DNA of 60,934 bases from Collinsella aerofaciens (GCF_015557435.1 NZ_JADNOH010000077.1:1-60934); one strand, 5' to 3'. Counted from the first letter of the stretch, positions 17,650-27,972 are shown. Made by a program: numbers and translations. The notes: generated by a model not told the origin, from the letters alone.

Positions 17650-20600
17650 ATGGCGCAGGGGACGTTTGTGCAGGCGCTTCGCAAAGAGGCGGCGTTGAGC
17701 GGCACCTTTATGAAGGGGCGTTCGCTCATGCTCAACGGCGCCGTGCTGTCGATCGAGGACAGCGGCTCGCGCTTCTCCAAAAACGTGACGGTTGAGGGCT
17801 CGGTGCGCGGCTCGCGCGGCGACCTGTACAAGACGCATGTGGAACTCGATGTGGACGAGCACGAGGTTATCGACTACGACTGCGATTGCCCCGCCGCGTA
17901 CCGCTACCCTGGCATGTGCAAGCACGCCATCGCCACGGCGCTTGCGTATCTGGACGCAAGCGGCACCGAGCCCGTCGAGGGCCTGCGCACGCCGGTCCGC
18001 ACGTTTACAGCGGCGCCCAAGCAGCCCGCGCGCCCCGCGTCCGCTGCGCCGGCGGTCAACCCTAACTTCCCTTTCCCGGCGCCAGTTCCCACGAGCCCGA
18101 GCCTCATGAAGGCGCTCTCCGATCTTTCGGACGCGCGCATGGATGAGCTGGCGGGCATGCGCCGCAAGCTCGCCTCCGCCGTCGACCCCGATGCCCCCAA
18201 GGCGGTGTTGGAGCCCTCGTTGGTGCCATACTACAATCCGCTGTTTGCCGACCGCTTTAGCTGGGCGCTCGAGCTCCGTATCCGCTGCGGCTCGGTGTCC
18301 TACGTGGTCAAGGACATCGACGGCATGGCCGACGCCTACGTGCGCGGCGGCACGTTCTCGTACGGCAAGAAGCTCACGTTCCCCCATACGCCCGAGGCCT
18401 TTGATGAGGTGTCGGGACGGCTGCTCGACCTTGTTGCGACGACGGTTGCCTATCTTTATGACATCACGAGGTCGCGCTCGGCGTCGTACGACTTTGCGCG
18501 CAGCGGCTTTGTCGCCGAGCGCCAACTGCCGCTGTCCGAGCATGACATCGTATACATGCTGGACTTGCTGCGTGGCCGGACCATTTCCTTTGAGCCCGCC
18601 TGGTCGCGGGGGACGACGACGCATCGTTCCTACGAGGTGGCGGTTGAGTCGACGCCGGAAGGGGAGGACGGGGCCTCGGCAAAACGTCCGCCGCTCCTTG
18701 CCGCCAAGATCGCGCCGGCGGCCGGTGGCAGCTACGACTTGCGCCTGCCCGCCGATGCGTACTGTTTTGCCTCGGGCGACGTCGCCTATCTGGTCGACAC
18801 GCACCGCGCGCGCCGCGCCGATGCGGCGTTTGCCCAGCATGCCGCACCGTTTCTGTCGCGCCTGCTGCCCTGCCGCACGCCGGTCCATATCGCTGCCGAA
18901 CAGGTGGGCGAGTTCTGCCGCATGGCGCTGCCCGTGCTGCGCGAATACACCGACCTCACCGCTCCCGCCGTGCTCGACACCGTGGCGCCCGAGCCGAGTT
19001 TTGTCATGGCAATCGGCGTCGACGACGGACTTGTGACCTGCAAGATCACGGTTGCCTACGGCGATTGGTCGGCAGACCTCTTTAGCTTGGGCGCTCCGGG
19101 AAGTCCCTTCGAAGACCAGCGCCCCGGCGTGCCGCCTCGTGACGTGGTGGCGGAGTTTCGCGTTATGGATACGGCCGCCATGTACTTCGATTTCCTCGAG
19201 GGCGGCTTGGCGTTTGAGGAGCGCGACGACGAGAGCCTGTTCTGCCTGCTCACCGAGGGTCTTGCTGCCTTGTCCGAGCTGGGCGAGGTCATGCTCAGCG
19301 ATCGCCTGTGCCAGATCTCGGTGCGTCCCGCGCCCAAGCTTTCGGTGCGCGCGACCGTCAAGAGCAACCTGCTCGACGTCGAGCTGGGCGCGAGCGGGCT
19401 TTCGGCGGCAGACCTTGCCATCTATCTCGACTCGTACAAGCGCCATCAGACGTTTGCGCGCCTGACATCCGGCGACATCGTGCGCCTGGACGAGGGCGCC
19501 CGCGCTGCGTTTGGCCTTGCCGAGGACCTGGGCGTCGATGCCGTCGACCTGCTCGACGGCGTGTCGCTTCCCGCATCGAGCACCCTGTTTGTCGATAGCA
19601 TGCTCGCGCGCACGCCCGCGCTCGAGGCCGATCGCGATGCCGCATTCCGTCGCACCGTCGAGCGCCTGGACACGCTCGGCAAGATGGACTTTACGGTGCC
19701 GGCCTCGCTCAAGGCCACGCTTCGTGGCTACCAAGTCGATGGCTACCAGTGGCTCGGCTCGCTCGAGTACCTGGGCCTTGGCGGCATCTTGGCCGACGAT
19801 ATGGGCCTGGGCAAAACGCTGCAGATGATCGCGCATATCCTGGCGCGCGTGGAGGCGGGGGATGCCAAGCCTACGCTCGTGGTGTGCCCCGCGTCGCTCG
19901 TGTACAACTGGACTGCCGAGCTGGAGCGCTTTGCGCCTTCGCTCGACGTGTGCGCCATCGTGGGTGCCAAGGCGCAACGCCGCGTGCAGATCGCCGGCGC
20001 CGCCGAGCATAACGTGGTCGTGACCTCGTATGATCTCATGCGTCGCGATATCGACGAATATGCCGAGCAGGACTTTGCCCGCGTGGTACTCGATGAGGCC
20101 CAGTACATTAAAAACCCGCTCACGCAGGTGGCGCGCGCCGCCAAGCGCCTGCCCGCTGGTGTGCGCTTTGCCCTGACGGGCACGCCTATCGAAAACCGCC
20201 TGTCCGAGCTCTGGAGCATCTTCGACTTTTTGATGCCGGGCCTTTTGGGCACGCGCGAGTCGTTTGCCAAGCGCTTTGAGAGCCCCGTCGAGCATGCCGA
20301 GGGCGACAGTGCCGCTCGCCTGCAGGCACTCGTGTCGCCGTTTGTGCTGCGCCGCGTCAAAGAAGACGTGGTGGCCGACCTGCCCGAGAAGATCGAGGAC
20401 ACCGTCATGGCGCAGCTCACCGGTGAGCAGCGCAAACTCTATCTGGCCAACCAGGACCGCATCGCCCAGCAGGTGCAGCATCGCGAGGCCAATGAGTTTA
20501 AGAAGGACAAGCTCAAGGTGCTCGCCGAGCTCACCAAGCTGCGCCAGATCTGCTGCGACCCGCATCTGCACTACGAGGGCTACAAGGCGGGGAGTGCCAA

Positions 20601-21114
20601 GCTCGACGCTTGCATGGAGCTCGTGCATGGTGCGCTCGACGGCGGGCACCACATTCTGCTGTTCAGCCAGTTTACGGGCATGCTCGATATCATCGGCAAG
20701 CGCCTGGCCAAGGAGGACATCGGCTTTCTTAAGCTCACGGGCGCATCGTCCAAGGAAAGCCGCGCCAAGATGGTCGTGCAGTTCCAAGCGGGCGAGGTGC
20801 CGGTCTTTTTGATCTCGCTCAAGGCGGGCGGCGTCGGCCTGAACCTGACGGCCGCCGACGTGGTCATCCACTACGACCCGTGGTGGAACGTGGCGGCGCA
20901 AGACCAGGCGACCGACCGCGCGCATCGTATTGGCCAGCAGCACACCGTGACCGTGTACAAACTCATCGCCAAAGACACGATCGAGGAACGCATTATGCAG
21001 ATGCAGGAATCCAAGCGCGATCTGGTCAACAGCGTACTCGGCGGTGACGGTATCTCCTCGGCGCTGTTTACGCGCGAGGACGTTCTGGCGCTGCTGGGAG
21101 GCGACGGGCGCTAG
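17650..21114 (+). CDS. SWIM zinc-finger SNF2-type DNA translocase
   Basis: The 1154-residue protein begins with a SWIM zinc finger (about residues 78-100, CDCPAAYRYPGMCKH, a CxC...CxH pattern). After a long middle region it ends in an SNF2 ATPase: Walker A LADDMGLGKT (about 715), DEAQ box LDEAQYIKN (about 815) and motif VI RAHRIGQQH (about 1089). SNF2 proteins move on double-stranded DNA and remodel bound proteins, and RapA is a relative. SWIM-SNF2 proteins are common in Gram-positives but poorly studied. ATG 17650 follows TTGGAGG by 5 bases; an in-frame GTG 18 bases upstream is less likely. It probably shares the dnaE transcript. Confidence 0.88.
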   Translation: MAQGTFVQALRKEAALSGTFMKGRSLMLNGAVLSIEDSGSRFSKNVTVEGSVRGSRGDLYKTHVELDVDEHEVIDYDCDCPAAYRYPGMCKHAIATALAYLDASGTEPVEGLRTPVRTFTAAPKQPARPASAAPAVNPNFPFPAPVPTSPSLMKALSDLSDARMDELAGMRRKLASAVDPDAPKAVLEPSLVPYYNPLFADRFSWALELRIRCGSVSYVVKDIDGMADAYVRGGTFSYGKKLTFPHTPEAFDEVSGRLLDLVATTVAYLYDITRSRSASYDFARSGFVAERQLPLSEHDIVYMLDLLRGRTISFEPAWSRGTTTHRSYEVAVESTPEGEDGASAKRPPLLAAKIAPAAGGSYDLRLPADAYCFASGDVAYLVDTHRARRADAAFAQHAAPFLSRLLPCRTPVHIAAEQVGEFCRMALPVLREYTDLTAPAVLDTVAPEPSFVMAIGVDDGLVTCKITVAYGDWSADLFSLGAPGSPFEDQRPGVPPRDVVAEFRVMDTAAMYFDFLEGGLAFEERDDESLFCLLTEGLAALSELGEVMLSDRLCQISVRPAPKLSVRATVKSNLLDVELGASGLSAADLAIYLDSYKRHQTFARLTSGDIVRLDEGARAAFGLAEDLGVDAVDLLDGVSLPASSTLFVDSMLARTPALEADRDAAFRRTVERLDTLGKMDFTVPASLKATLRGYQVDGYQWLGSLEYLGLGGILADDMGLGKTLQMIAHILARVEAGDAKPTLVVCPASLVYNWTAELERFAPSLDVCAIVGAKAQRRVQIAGAAEHNVVVTSYDLMRRDIDEYAEQDFARVVLDEAQYIKNPLTQVARAAKRLPAGVRFALTGTPIENRLSELWSIFDFLMPGLLGTRESFAKRFESPVEHAEGDSAARLQALVSPFVLRRVKEDVVADLPEKIEDTVMAQLTGEQRKLYLANQDRIAQQVQHREANEFKKDKLKVLAELTKLRQICCDPHLHYEGYKAGSAKLDACMELVHGALDGGHHILLFSQFTGMLDIIGKRLAKEDIGFLKLTGASSKESRAKMVVQFQAGEVPVFLISLKAGGVGLNLTAADVVIHYDPWWNVAAQDQATDRAHRIGQQHTVTVYKLIAKDTIEERIMQMQESKRDLVNSVLGGDGISSALFTREDVLALLGGDGR

Positions 21115-21286
21115 GCTGCGCAGGTGGCGATCGGGACTGCCGAGACGGCTCCAGGTTGCTGGCGCGCCCTGACTCCGGGCGCTTGCCTCGCTCGTTATGT
21201 GTTCATTTGCCATGCCGTGGATGGTTCGTTTGCCTTTGGGCATAAGAACCATCGAGAACATTGGCACATCAGCAAAGGAGAACATC

Positions 21287-21649
21287 ATGGCGAAATTCTT
21301 TAAGGACCCCGAAGGCAAGCTCATCGCCGCCCTGGGCGACGATGTCGCAACCCCTGCCGGCTGCACGGAGCTGACCGCAAACACCGAGGACGCGGCACAC
21401 GAGAAGCACGTGCCCGTCGTCGAGAGCGAGCGCGACGGCCACGTGATCCGTGCGCGCGTGGGCTCGGTCGAGCACCCCAGCCTGCCCGAGCACTACATCG
21501 AGTGGATTGCACTTGAAGCCGAGGGTCGTCTGGAGGTCCACTACCTCCAGCCCGGCATGAAGCCCGCGACGTTTTTTGCCGGCGGTTCCAAGACCGGTAC
21601 CGTCTATGCCTATTGCAACCTGCACGGGCTGTGGTCCGCGACGTTCTAG
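21287..21649 (+). CDS. Class II superoxide reductase (neelaredoxin/desulfoferrodoxin-like)
   Basis: The enzyme reduces superoxide to hydrogen peroxide without releasing oxygen, a usual defence of anaerobes. The 120-residue protein has all parts of the mononuclear iron site: EKHVP with the catalytic lysine and first histidine, EHPSLPEHYIEW with two histidines five residues apart, and CNLHGLW with the cysteine and last histidine ligand. There is no N-terminal desulforedoxin domain, so it is class II. ATG 21287 follows AAAGGAG. The 172-bp gap before it holds the end of the SNF2 transcript and presumably its own promoter. The electron donor (a rubredoxin) is not in the window. Confidence 0.9.
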   Translation: MAKFFKDPEGKLIAALGDDVATPAGCTELTANTEDAAHEKHVPVVESERDGHVIRARVGSVEHPSLPEHYIEWIALEAEGRLEVHYLQPGMKPATFFAGGSKTGTVYAYCNLHGLWSATF

Positions 21650-21694
21650 GAGCGCGCCCCCGCTCGGGGTATCATAGCTGGCATATGTACATGC

Positions 21695-21727
21695 AAGCGC
21701 CGACTGCATCTTGCGGCCGGCGCTTTT
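21695..21727 (+). terminator. Hairpin with T run between SOR and the NadE-like gene
   Basis: AAGCGCCG pairs with CGGCGCTT and continues as TT, 45 bases after the superoxide reductase stop. A possible -10, TATCAT at 21670-21675, lies before the hairpin; if that promoter is used the hairpin sits in the 5' leader of the next gene and could act as an attenuator. The simpler reading is a terminator for the upstream gene. Confidence 0.65.
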
Positions 21728-21766
21728 ACTACGATGACGACGGTTTACGATGGAAAGGGCTGAGCC

Positions 21767-23752
21767 ATGAAGCTCGCACTTGCACAGATCGATATGCGCC
21801 TGGGTGATATTGAGGGTATCTGCGGCCGCATCGAGGATCAGGCGCGCCTGGCCCACGAGCGCGGTGCGCGTGTGCTGTGCGTGCCGGCTCCGCTCTTTAT
21901 GGGCGCCCTGCCCGGTGGCCTGGTGGGCGCTGCCGACTTTGAGCACGATATGCTTGCCGGTCTGACCGGCGTTGCCGAGCGCATCCAGGAGCTCGATATG
22001 ATCTGCATCGTGCCCGCGGCGGTTTCGTTTGAGGGCCAGCCGCTGCTCGACTACATGATGCTCAAGGACAGCCGCGTGGTGCCCGCCCGCGCGAGCATTG
22101 CCCTGCAGCGTGGCGAGAACAACGATGCGCGCTGGGCGCCGCCGGTGTTCGACGTGGACGGCGTGCGCATCGCGGTGATTTTCGACCTGGATCGCGAGCT
22201 CGAGATGCTGCCGACCGGCGTCGACCTCATTGCTTATTTCCAGTTCAACGCATTCGATATGACCAACCGCGAGACCGCTGCCATTGCAGCCGTGCGCAGT
22301 GGCGCTTACCGCAAGATTGCATCCAAGCGCAGCGTGTGGTTTGCCTGTATGGCGCCGGTCGGCGCGTACGACGAGTCGGTGTATACCGGCGGGTCGTTTG
22401 TGCTCGATGACTGCGGCCGCGTGGTGGCCCAAGCACCGTGCTTTGAGGAGAGCCTGCTGGTCCAGGAGATTCAGCGCGGCGTGATGCTCGATGCTCTGGA
22501 GGACCATGAGCTGCCCGAGTTCCGTTCCGAGGAGTGGCTGTGGCAGGCACTAGTGCTCGCCGTGCGCGACAACGCCCGCGCCCACGGCACGTCGCGCGCC
22601 GTGGTGGCGCTCGAGGGCGACCTGCCGTCGTCCCTGCTGGCGGCGCTTGCCGTCGACGCCCTGGGTCCGCGCAATGTGATCGGCCTGGTGCTGGGGCGCA
22701 ACCGCATCTTTACGCCTGCGCAGGAGGAGGCCGAGGCAGCTCGCTGTGCCGCCGTTCGCGCCATTGCCGAGCGTCTGCATATTCGCACGGTTGAGCGCGA
22801 TGCGCCGGATGCCGCGCGTGTGCTCGACCGCGACGTGTCGGCGGGAGACGCCGAGCGCCTGCGCTCGCGCACGCTTGGCCTGATGCTGGAGGATACGGCG
22901 CTCGAGCTGGGCGCGATGGCGCTGAGCCCGCTGTCCAAAACCGAGTACGCGCTGGCAGCACCCGCTTTGTGCGGCGGCTACCAGGGCGATTACGCGCCCT
23001 TTGGCGATGTGTACCTGTCGACGCTCGAGTTTGTGGCGCGCGTGCGCAACCGTACGTCTGCCGTGGTGCCGCAGGAGCTCGTGACGCTCAACGCGGTGGA
23101 AGATTGCATGGAGCGCGTGCTGGCGCAGGCGCTTTCGACGCTCAATGGTCCGGTTGACATGCTCGACCGCGCGGCGCAGCTGCTCGGCGGGCTTGAGCCG
23201 GGCGAGGTCGATGGCACGCTCGAGTCGCACGTGGACCGCAATCGTCCTTTCGACGACATCCCGATGGCCGCTGGCAAGCCTGAGGCCTGCTCGCTGCTGC
23301 TGATGCTCGTTCGACAGGGTGAGGCTGCCCGCCGTATGTTGCCGACGGCGCCGATCGTTTCGTCCCGTTCGTTTGCCGAGCGCTCCTGGCCGTACATGCT
23401 CGCGTGGTCCGACCTGGGGCTTAACGGCAAGGAGCGTATGACGGTCGATTCGCTGGCGCGCGCCGAGGTGCGCCGTTTTGCTGACGAGGATACGAGCGAG
23501 CGCATGCGAAACGAGATGATGGGCGTGCTGGGTGAGCTACTGGGTATCTCGCCCGAACAGATGGAGGAGCTGCGCTCTGAGGACGGTCAGCGCCGCCTGC
23601 ACGAGGGTATGAAGAAGTTTGAGGGCGAGGTCCAGGACGCCATCGATAAGATGATGGGCGGCCAGGGTGGCCCGCAGGGTGGACCCCAGGGCACGCCGAT
23701 GCCGCATCCGCCGGTGGATCCGAGGCAGTTCCCCTTTTTCTCGCAGAACTAA
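21767..23752 (+). CDS. NAD synthetase-like protein with degenerate active sites
   Basis: The 661-residue protein has the two-domain plan of glutamine-dependent NAD synthetase: an N-terminal nitrilase fold (about 1-250) and a C-terminal ATP-pyrophosphatase fold (about 275-560), plus an extra helical tail ending in a GGQGGPQGGPQG linker. Key residues are missing in both. The nitrilase glutamate region reads VPAPLFMG instead of FPE, and the catalytic cysteine region reads VIFDLDREL instead of a CED-like motif. The ATP loop SGGxDS is replaced by LEGDLPSSLLAALA (about 282-295). The SKTEYAL and FGDVYLSTLE segments still show the ancestry. It is probably not an NAD synthetase now. It sits between superoxide reductase and ruvC; its role is unknown. 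Confidence 0.75.
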   Translation: MKLALAQIDMRLGDIEGICGRIEDQARLAHERGARVLCVPAPLFMGALPGGLVGAADFEHDMLAGLTGVAERIQELDMICIVPAAVSFEGQPLLDYMMLKDSRVVPARASIALQRGENNDARWAPPVFDVDGVRIAVIFDLDRELEMLPTGVDLIAYFQFNAFDMTNRETAAIAAVRSGAYRKIASKRSVWFACMAPVGAYDESVYTGGSFVLDDCGRVVAQAPCFEESLLVQEIQRGVMLDALEDHELPEFRSEEWLWQALVLAVRDNARAHGTSRAVVALEGDLPSSLLAALAVDALGPRNVIGLVLGRNRIFTPAQEEAEAARCAAVRAIAERLHIRTVERDAPDAARVLDRDVSAGDAERLRSRTLGLMLEDTALELGAMALSPLSKTEYALAAPALCGGYQGDYAPFGDVYLSTLEFVARVRNRTSAVVPQELVTLNAVEDCMERVLAQALSTLNGPVDMLDRAAQLLGGLEPGEVDGTLESHVDRNRPFDDIPMAAGKPEACSLLLMLVRQGEAARRMLPTAPIVSSRSFAERSWPYMLAWSDLGLNGKERMTVDSLARAEVRRFADEDTSERMRNEMMGVLGELLGISPEQMEELRSEDGQRRLHEGMKKFEGEVQDAIDKMMGGQGGPQGGPQGTPMPHPPVDPRQFPFFSQN

Positions 23753-23811
23753 CTATGGGATAGGATTCGCTTCCAACCCCGACACTTCAACTAAGCATCT
23801 CGGCCCCGTTG

Positions 23812-23820
23812 TGTTATTCT
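23812..23820 (+). promoter_or_regulatory. Extended -10 promoter of ruvCAB
   Basis: TGTTATTCT fits an extended -10 (TGn plus TATTCT at 23815-23820), 69 bases before ruvC. Confidence 0.45.
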
Positions 23821-23889
23821 AGAACAGACGTTCGTGAGTAGTGCGCGGGGCCTTGCCTTGCGCTTGGTAAAAGGCGAGGGGAGGTTGGC

Positions 23890-24411
23890 TTGGTCATTTT
23901 GGGCATCGACCCCGGTTTGGCTCATACGGGTTGGGGGATTATCGAGGAGCGGCGCGGTGAGGTTCGCTGCCGTGCCTACGGTTGTATCGAGACCAGCGCG
24001 GGTAGTCCGCTCGCGGTGCGCCTGTCGCATATCGCCCGCGACCTCAAGGGTGTCGTGGAGCGTTATCGACCCGATACCGCTGCCATCGAGAGCATCTACT
24101 TTGGCGCCAACGTTCGCTCGGCCATCCCTACGGCGCATGCCCGCGGCGCTGCACTCGTGGCTCTTTCGGAATGCGCACTCGAGATCGGCGAGTACACGCC
24201 TATGCAGATCAAGCAGGCCGTGGTGGGCACTGGCGCTGCAGATAAACGGCAGGTCGCCTACATGGTACGCACGCTCACGCAGCTCGATCACGACCCGCAT
24301 CCCGACCATGCCGCCGATGCCCTGGCCTGTGCCATCTGCCACGTAAACCTCAGCCGCACCCGTGCCCTTACCGGTGGCGAGTTCTATCAACAGAGAGGAA
24401 CCGGATACTGA
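23890..24411 (+). CDS. ruvC: Holliday junction resolvase RuvC
   Basis: RuvC cuts Holliday junctions bound by RuvAB. The 173-residue protein begins VILGIDPGLAHTGWG with the first catalytic aspartate, has the AIESIYFGANVRSA segment with the catalytic glutamate, and ends with HPDHAADALACAICH carrying the last aspartates. The start is a TTG at 23890, chosen because GGGGAGG lies just upstream and no ATG or GTG is available. Its TGA overlaps the ruvA ATG in ATGA/TGATG fashion, so translation is coupled. Confidence 0.95.
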   Translation: MVILGIDPGLAHTGWGIIEERRGEVRCRAYGCIETSAGSPLAVRLSHIARDLKGVVERYRPDTAAIESIYFGANVRSAIPTAHARGAALVALSECALEIGEYTPMQIKQAVVGTGAADKRQVAYMVRTLTQLDHDPHPDHAADALACAICHVNLSRTRALTGGEFYQQRGTGY

Positions 24412-25031
24412 TGATTTCCCAGCTCCACGGAACGCTTGTCGAGGCCACGATGAGCTCCGCTGTCGTCGACGTGTCGGGCGTTGGCTTTGAACTCGGCATC
24501 TCGGGCAGCACTGCGGCCACGTTGCCGACGCCCGGCGGCGAGGTTCGCCTCTACACGCGCATGCAGGTGCGTGAGGACGCCATGACGCTCTTTGGCTTTG
24601 CTTCCAAAGACGAGCGCACAATGTTTGACCGGCTCGTGTCCGTGTCGGGTGTCGGTCCGCGCCTGGCGCTTGCCGTACTTTCCACCTATACCGTGGGACA
24701 GCTGTATTCCCTGGTGATGGCCGAGGACGACAAGGGCATGGCCAAGGTGCCCGGTGTGGGCAAAAAGACCGCGCAGCGTCTGATCCTGGAGCTCAAGAGC
24801 ACCTTTGCCAAGGATAAGGGCTTTGTGCCGGTCGACGTGATTCCCGGACAGGTTGCGATGCCCGTGCCCGCTGCCGCTCCCTCGGCGATCGATGATGCCC
24901 GTGCGGCACTCCTTTCGATGGGCTTTAGCCCGCAGGAGACCGATGTCGCTCTGAGCGGGTATGATGGGCAGGATATGCGTGTCGAGGATTTGCTCGGCGC
25001 GGCGCTTAAGCGACTCGGAATGGATGCGTGA
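24411..25031 (+). CDS. ruvA: Holliday junction helicase subunit RuvA
   Basis: RuvA binds four-way junctions and recruits RuvB. The 206-residue protein has the N-terminal OB fold with an acidic pin region, helix-hairpin-helix motifs [16 protein letters not shown] and [18 protein letters not shown], and a C-terminal RuvB-binding domain ([19 protein letters not shown]). It overlaps ruvC by one base and ruvB by one base. Confidence 0.96.
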   Translation: MISQLHGTLVEATMSSAVVDVSGVGFELGISGSTAATLPTPGGEVRLYTRMQVREDAMTLFGFASKDERTMFDRLVSVSGVGPRLALAVLSTYTVGQLYSLVMAEDDKGMAKVPGVGKKTAQRLILELKSTFAKDKGFVPVDVIPGQVAMPVPAAAPSAIDDARAALLSMGFSPQETDVALSGYDGQDMRVEDLLGAALKRLGMDA

Positions 25032-26098
25032 TGTGGGAAGCCGATGACTCTCAGGACCTGTGGGCGACGCCCGGCAACTCGCCGGCGGCATTCATGGCGC
25101 ACGGCGAGCGCATGGTGGGCTCGGAGCTGACGGCCGAGGACCTCGATGTCGATCGCACTTTGCGCCCCCAGCGCCTGGACGATTACTGCGGCCAGGAGCA
25201 TATCAAGCAGAGCCTGCGCGTGTTGATCGAAGCGGCGCAGAGCCGTGGCGAGACGCTCGACCACGTGATCTTCTCGGGCCCTCCGGGTCTGGGCAAGACC
25301 ACGCTGGCTACGGTTATCGCCAACGAGCTGGGCGCTCAGATCAAGACCACGAGTGGCCCTGCCATCGCGCGCACGGGTGACCTGGCGGCCATCCTTACTA
25401 ACTTGCAGCCGGGTGACGTGCTGTTTATCGACGAGATCCACCGTCTCAACCGTTCGGTCGAGGAGGTCCTGTACCCCGCGATGGAGGACTTTGCCCTCGA
25501 TATCGTGATTGGCAAGGGTCCGGCGGCGCGCTCGATTCGCCTGGATATTCCCAAGTTTACGCTGGTAGCGGCAACGACCCGCTCAGGCATGTTGACCGGC
25601 CCGTTGCGCGACCGCTTCGGCATTTCATATCGCCTGGATTACTACACGGTCGAAGAACTCGCGCAGATTGTGACACGCTCGGCGTCCATCTTGGGTGTGA
25701 CAATAGACCATCCGAGCGCGCTCGAGATCGGCTCACGCTCGCGTGGCACGCCGCGCTTGGCTAACCGTTTGCTCAAGCGCGTGCGCGACTATGCGCAGGT
25801 GCGTGGCAACGGTCCCATTGAGCTTGATATTTGCCGTCAGGCGCTCGAGTTCTTCGAGATCGATGAGCTTGGTCTGGACTGGATGGATATTCGCATTTTG
25901 GAGACACTCGCTAAGACGTTCTCCGGACGTGCCGTGGGCCTGACAACGCTTGCCAGCGCGGTGGGCGAGGACCCGGGAACGCTCGAGGATGTCTATGAGC
26001 CCTATCTGCTGCAGTGCGGCTTGATGATTCGCACGCCCCAGGGCCGCCAGGCAACGCTTCGCACCTTTGAGCACTTGGGGATTGAACCTACCATTTAG
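25031..26098 (+). CDS. ruvB: Holliday junction branch migration motor RuvB
   Basis: RuvB is the AAA+ hexamer that drives branch migration. The 355-residue protein has Walker [10 protein letters not shown], Walker [10 protein letters not shown], sensor [18 protein letters not shown] with the arginine finger, and a C-terminal winged helix. The ATG 25031 overlaps the ruvA TGA; a GTG three bases upstream is an alternative start. It ends the ruvCAB operon; no clear terminator is seen in the 144-bp gap before fhs. Confidence 0.97.
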   Translation: MWEADDSQDLWATPGNSPAAFMAHGERMVGSELTAEDLDVDRTLRPQRLDDYCGQEHIKQSLRVLIEAAQSRGETLDHVIFSGPPGLGKTTLATVIANELGAQIKTTSGPAIARTGDLAAILTNLQPGDVLFIDEIHRLNRSVEEVLYPAMEDFALDIVIGKGPAARSIRLDIPKFTLVAATTRSGMLTGPLRDRFGISYRLDYYTVEELAQIVTRSASILGVTIDHPSALEIGSRSRGTPRLANRLLKRVRDYAQVRGNGPIELDICRQALEFFEIDELGLDWMDIRILETLAKTFSGRAVGLTTLASAVGEDPGTLEDVYEPYLLQCGLMIRTPQGRQATLRTFEHLGIEPTI

Positions 26099-26193
26099 GG
26101 CGCTTTGTTTTGGCGGGCTGTTAAGCTATCGCTGAGCATTGGATAAACATATCGCCATTCATCGGTTACGGGTGTTTTACTATTGCGCGCCCG

Positions 26194-26202
26194 TGCTATG
26201 CT
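26194..26202 (+). promoter_or_regulatory. Extended -10 promoter of fhs
   Basis: TGCTATGCT (TGn plus TATGCT at 26197-26202) lies 41 bases before the fhs start. A weak -35-like TTTTAC is at 26175-26180 with a 16-base spacer. Confidence 0.45.
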
Positions 26203-26242
26203 GAATTGGTCTTTTTCTCATTCGGTAACGAAAGGACCGCCC

Positions 26243-27910
26243 ATGCCTACTGACATCGAAATCGCACGTTCTGTCACGCCGCTGCCTATTACCGAGGTGG
26301 CCAAGAACGCCGGCGTCGACGTTAAGCACCTGATTCCGTATGGCTTCGACAAGGCTAAGGTCGACTATTCACTGCTCAACGAGCCGACCGATCACCAGGC
26401 CAAGCTCGTCCTCGTGACCGCTATCAACCCAACGCCTGCGGGCGAGGGCAAGACCACCACAACCATCGGTCTGGCCGATGGCCTGCGTCGTCGCGGCGTC
26501 AAGAGTGCCGTGGCCCTGCGCGAGCCTTCGCTCGGCCCCGTCTTTGGCGTTAAGGGCGGTGCTGCCGGCGGCGGCTGGGCCCAGGTCATCCCCATGGAGG
26601 ACATCAACCTGCACTTTACCGGCGACTTCCATGCTATCGGTGCCGCCAACAACCTGCTGGCCGCCATGCTCGACAACCATATCCAGCAGGGCAATCAGCT
26701 CGGCATTGACGTTAAGCGCATCACTTGGAAGCGCGTTGTCGACATGAACGACCGCCAGCTGCGTCATGTCATCGACGGCATTGGCGGTAAGGCCCAGGGC
26801 GTGCCGCGCGAGGACGGCTTCGATATCACCGTCGCCTCCGAGGTCATGGCAATCCTGTGCCTGTCTACGAGCATTAACGACCTCAAGGAGCGCCTGGGCG
26901 AGATCGTCGTCGGCTACAGCTTTGCCGGCGAGCCCGTCCGTGCCCGCGACCTTAAGGCCCAGGGTGCCATGGCCGCGTTGCTTAAGGACGCGCTCAAGCC
27001 CAACTTGGTGCAAACGCTCGAGGGCACGCCCGCGTTTGTCCACGGCGGCCCCTTCGCCAACATCGCCCACGGCTGCAACTCTATCATGGCCACGCGTATG
27101 GCGATGCGCTTTGGCGATGTCGCCATTACTGAGGCCGGCTTCGGTGCCGATCTGGGTGCCGAGAAGTTCCTCGACATCAAGTGCCGTATGACGGGCGTTC
27201 GCCCCAGCGCCGTCGTGGTCGTCGCGACCGCTCGTGCGCTGAAGTACAACGGTGGCGTCGCCAAGGCCGACCTCAACGAGGAGAACCTCGAGGCGCTCAA
27301 GGCCGGCATGCCCAACCTGCTGCGTCACGTCGACAACATCCAGAACGTTTATGGTCTGCCCTGCGTGGTCGCCATCAACCGCTTCCCGACGGACACCGAG
27401 GCCGAGCTTGCGCTCATCGAGTCCGAGTGCCAGAAGCTCGGCGTCAACGTTAAGCTTTCCGAGGTCTGGGCCAAGGGCGGCGAGGGCGCGCTCGAGCTGG
27501 CCGATGAGGTCATGCGTCTGATCGAGCAGCCGAGCGAGCTCAAGTTTGCCTATGAGGACGGCGCCGATGTTGCTGACGCCCTTGAGGCCATTGCCACCAA
27601 GGTCTACCGCGCCGACGGCGTTGACTTTACGCCGGCTGCCAAGCGTCAGCTCGCCGAGCTGCGCGAGAACGGCTTTGGCAACCTTCCGGTGTGCGTCGCC
27701 AAGACGCAGTACAGCTTTAGCGACAACGCCAAGGCCCTGGGCGCTCCCGAGAACTTCCGCATCACGGTGCGCGAGCTCAAGGTTTCCGCCGGTGCCCACT
27801 TTGTGGTCGCATTGACTGGCAGTGTTCTGACCATGCCGGGCTTGCCCAAGGTCCCCGCGGCTGAGAACATCGACGTCGACAGCGACGGCAACATCACCGG
27901 CCTGTTCTAA
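26243..27910 (+). CDS. fhs: Formate-tetrahydrofolate ligase
   Basis: The enzyme joins formate to tetrahydrofolate with ATP, giving 10-formyl-THF for purines and C1 metabolism. The 555-residue length matches the family. The ATP loop is [13 protein letters not shown] (about residues 62-73), and the strongly conserved [19 protein letters not shown] and [15 protein letters not shown] blocks follow. ATG 26243 has GAAAGGA upstream. It is flanked by its own promoter and terminator, so it is monocistronic here; the partner genes fchA and folD lie 10 kb away. No acetyl-CoA synthase genes are in the window, so acetogenesis cannot be claimed. Confidence 0.97.
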   Translation: MPTDIEIARSVTPLPITEVAKNAGVDVKHLIPYGFDKAKVDYSLLNEPTDHQAKLVLVTAINPTPAGEGKTTTTIGLADGLRRRGVKSAVALREPSLGPVFGVKGGAAGGGWAQVIPMEDINLHFTGDFHAIGAANNLLAAMLDNHIQQGNQLGIDVKRITWKRVVDMNDRQLRHVIDGIGGKAQGVPREDGFDITVASEVMAILCLSTSINDLKERLGEIVVGYSFAGEPVRARDLKAQGAMAALLKDALKPNLVQTLEGTPAFVHGGPFANIAHGCNSIMATRMAMRFGDVAITEAGFGADLGAEKFLDIKCRMTGVRPSAVVVVATARALKYNGGVAKADLNEENLEALKAGMPNLLRHVDNIQNVYGLPCVVAINRFPTDTEAELALIESECQKLGVNVKLSEVWAKGGEGALELADEVMRLIEQPSELKFAYEDGADVADALEAIATKVYRADGVDFTPAAKRQLAELRENGFGNLPVCVAKTQYSFSDNAKALGAPENFRITVRELKVSAGAHFVVALTGSVLTMPGLPKVPAAENIDVDSDGNITGLF

Positions 27911-27935
27911 GCCTGTTGCCCCTAGCTGCCTGCCC

Positions 27936-27972
27936 GCCCCGCCGTGCCCCCAAGGCCCGGCGGGGCTTTTTT
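27936..27972 (+). terminator. Intrinsic terminator after fhs
   Basis: A 9-bp perfect stem GCCCCGCCG/CGGCGGGGC with a 13-base loop is followed by TTTTTT, 26 bases after the fhs stop. Confidence 0.95.

Noticed and set aside
17623..21384. A 1250-codon open frame antisense to the SNF2 gene
   Set aside because: Same effect of GC-rich codon use; low-complexity Arg/His/Leu-rich translation and no motifs.
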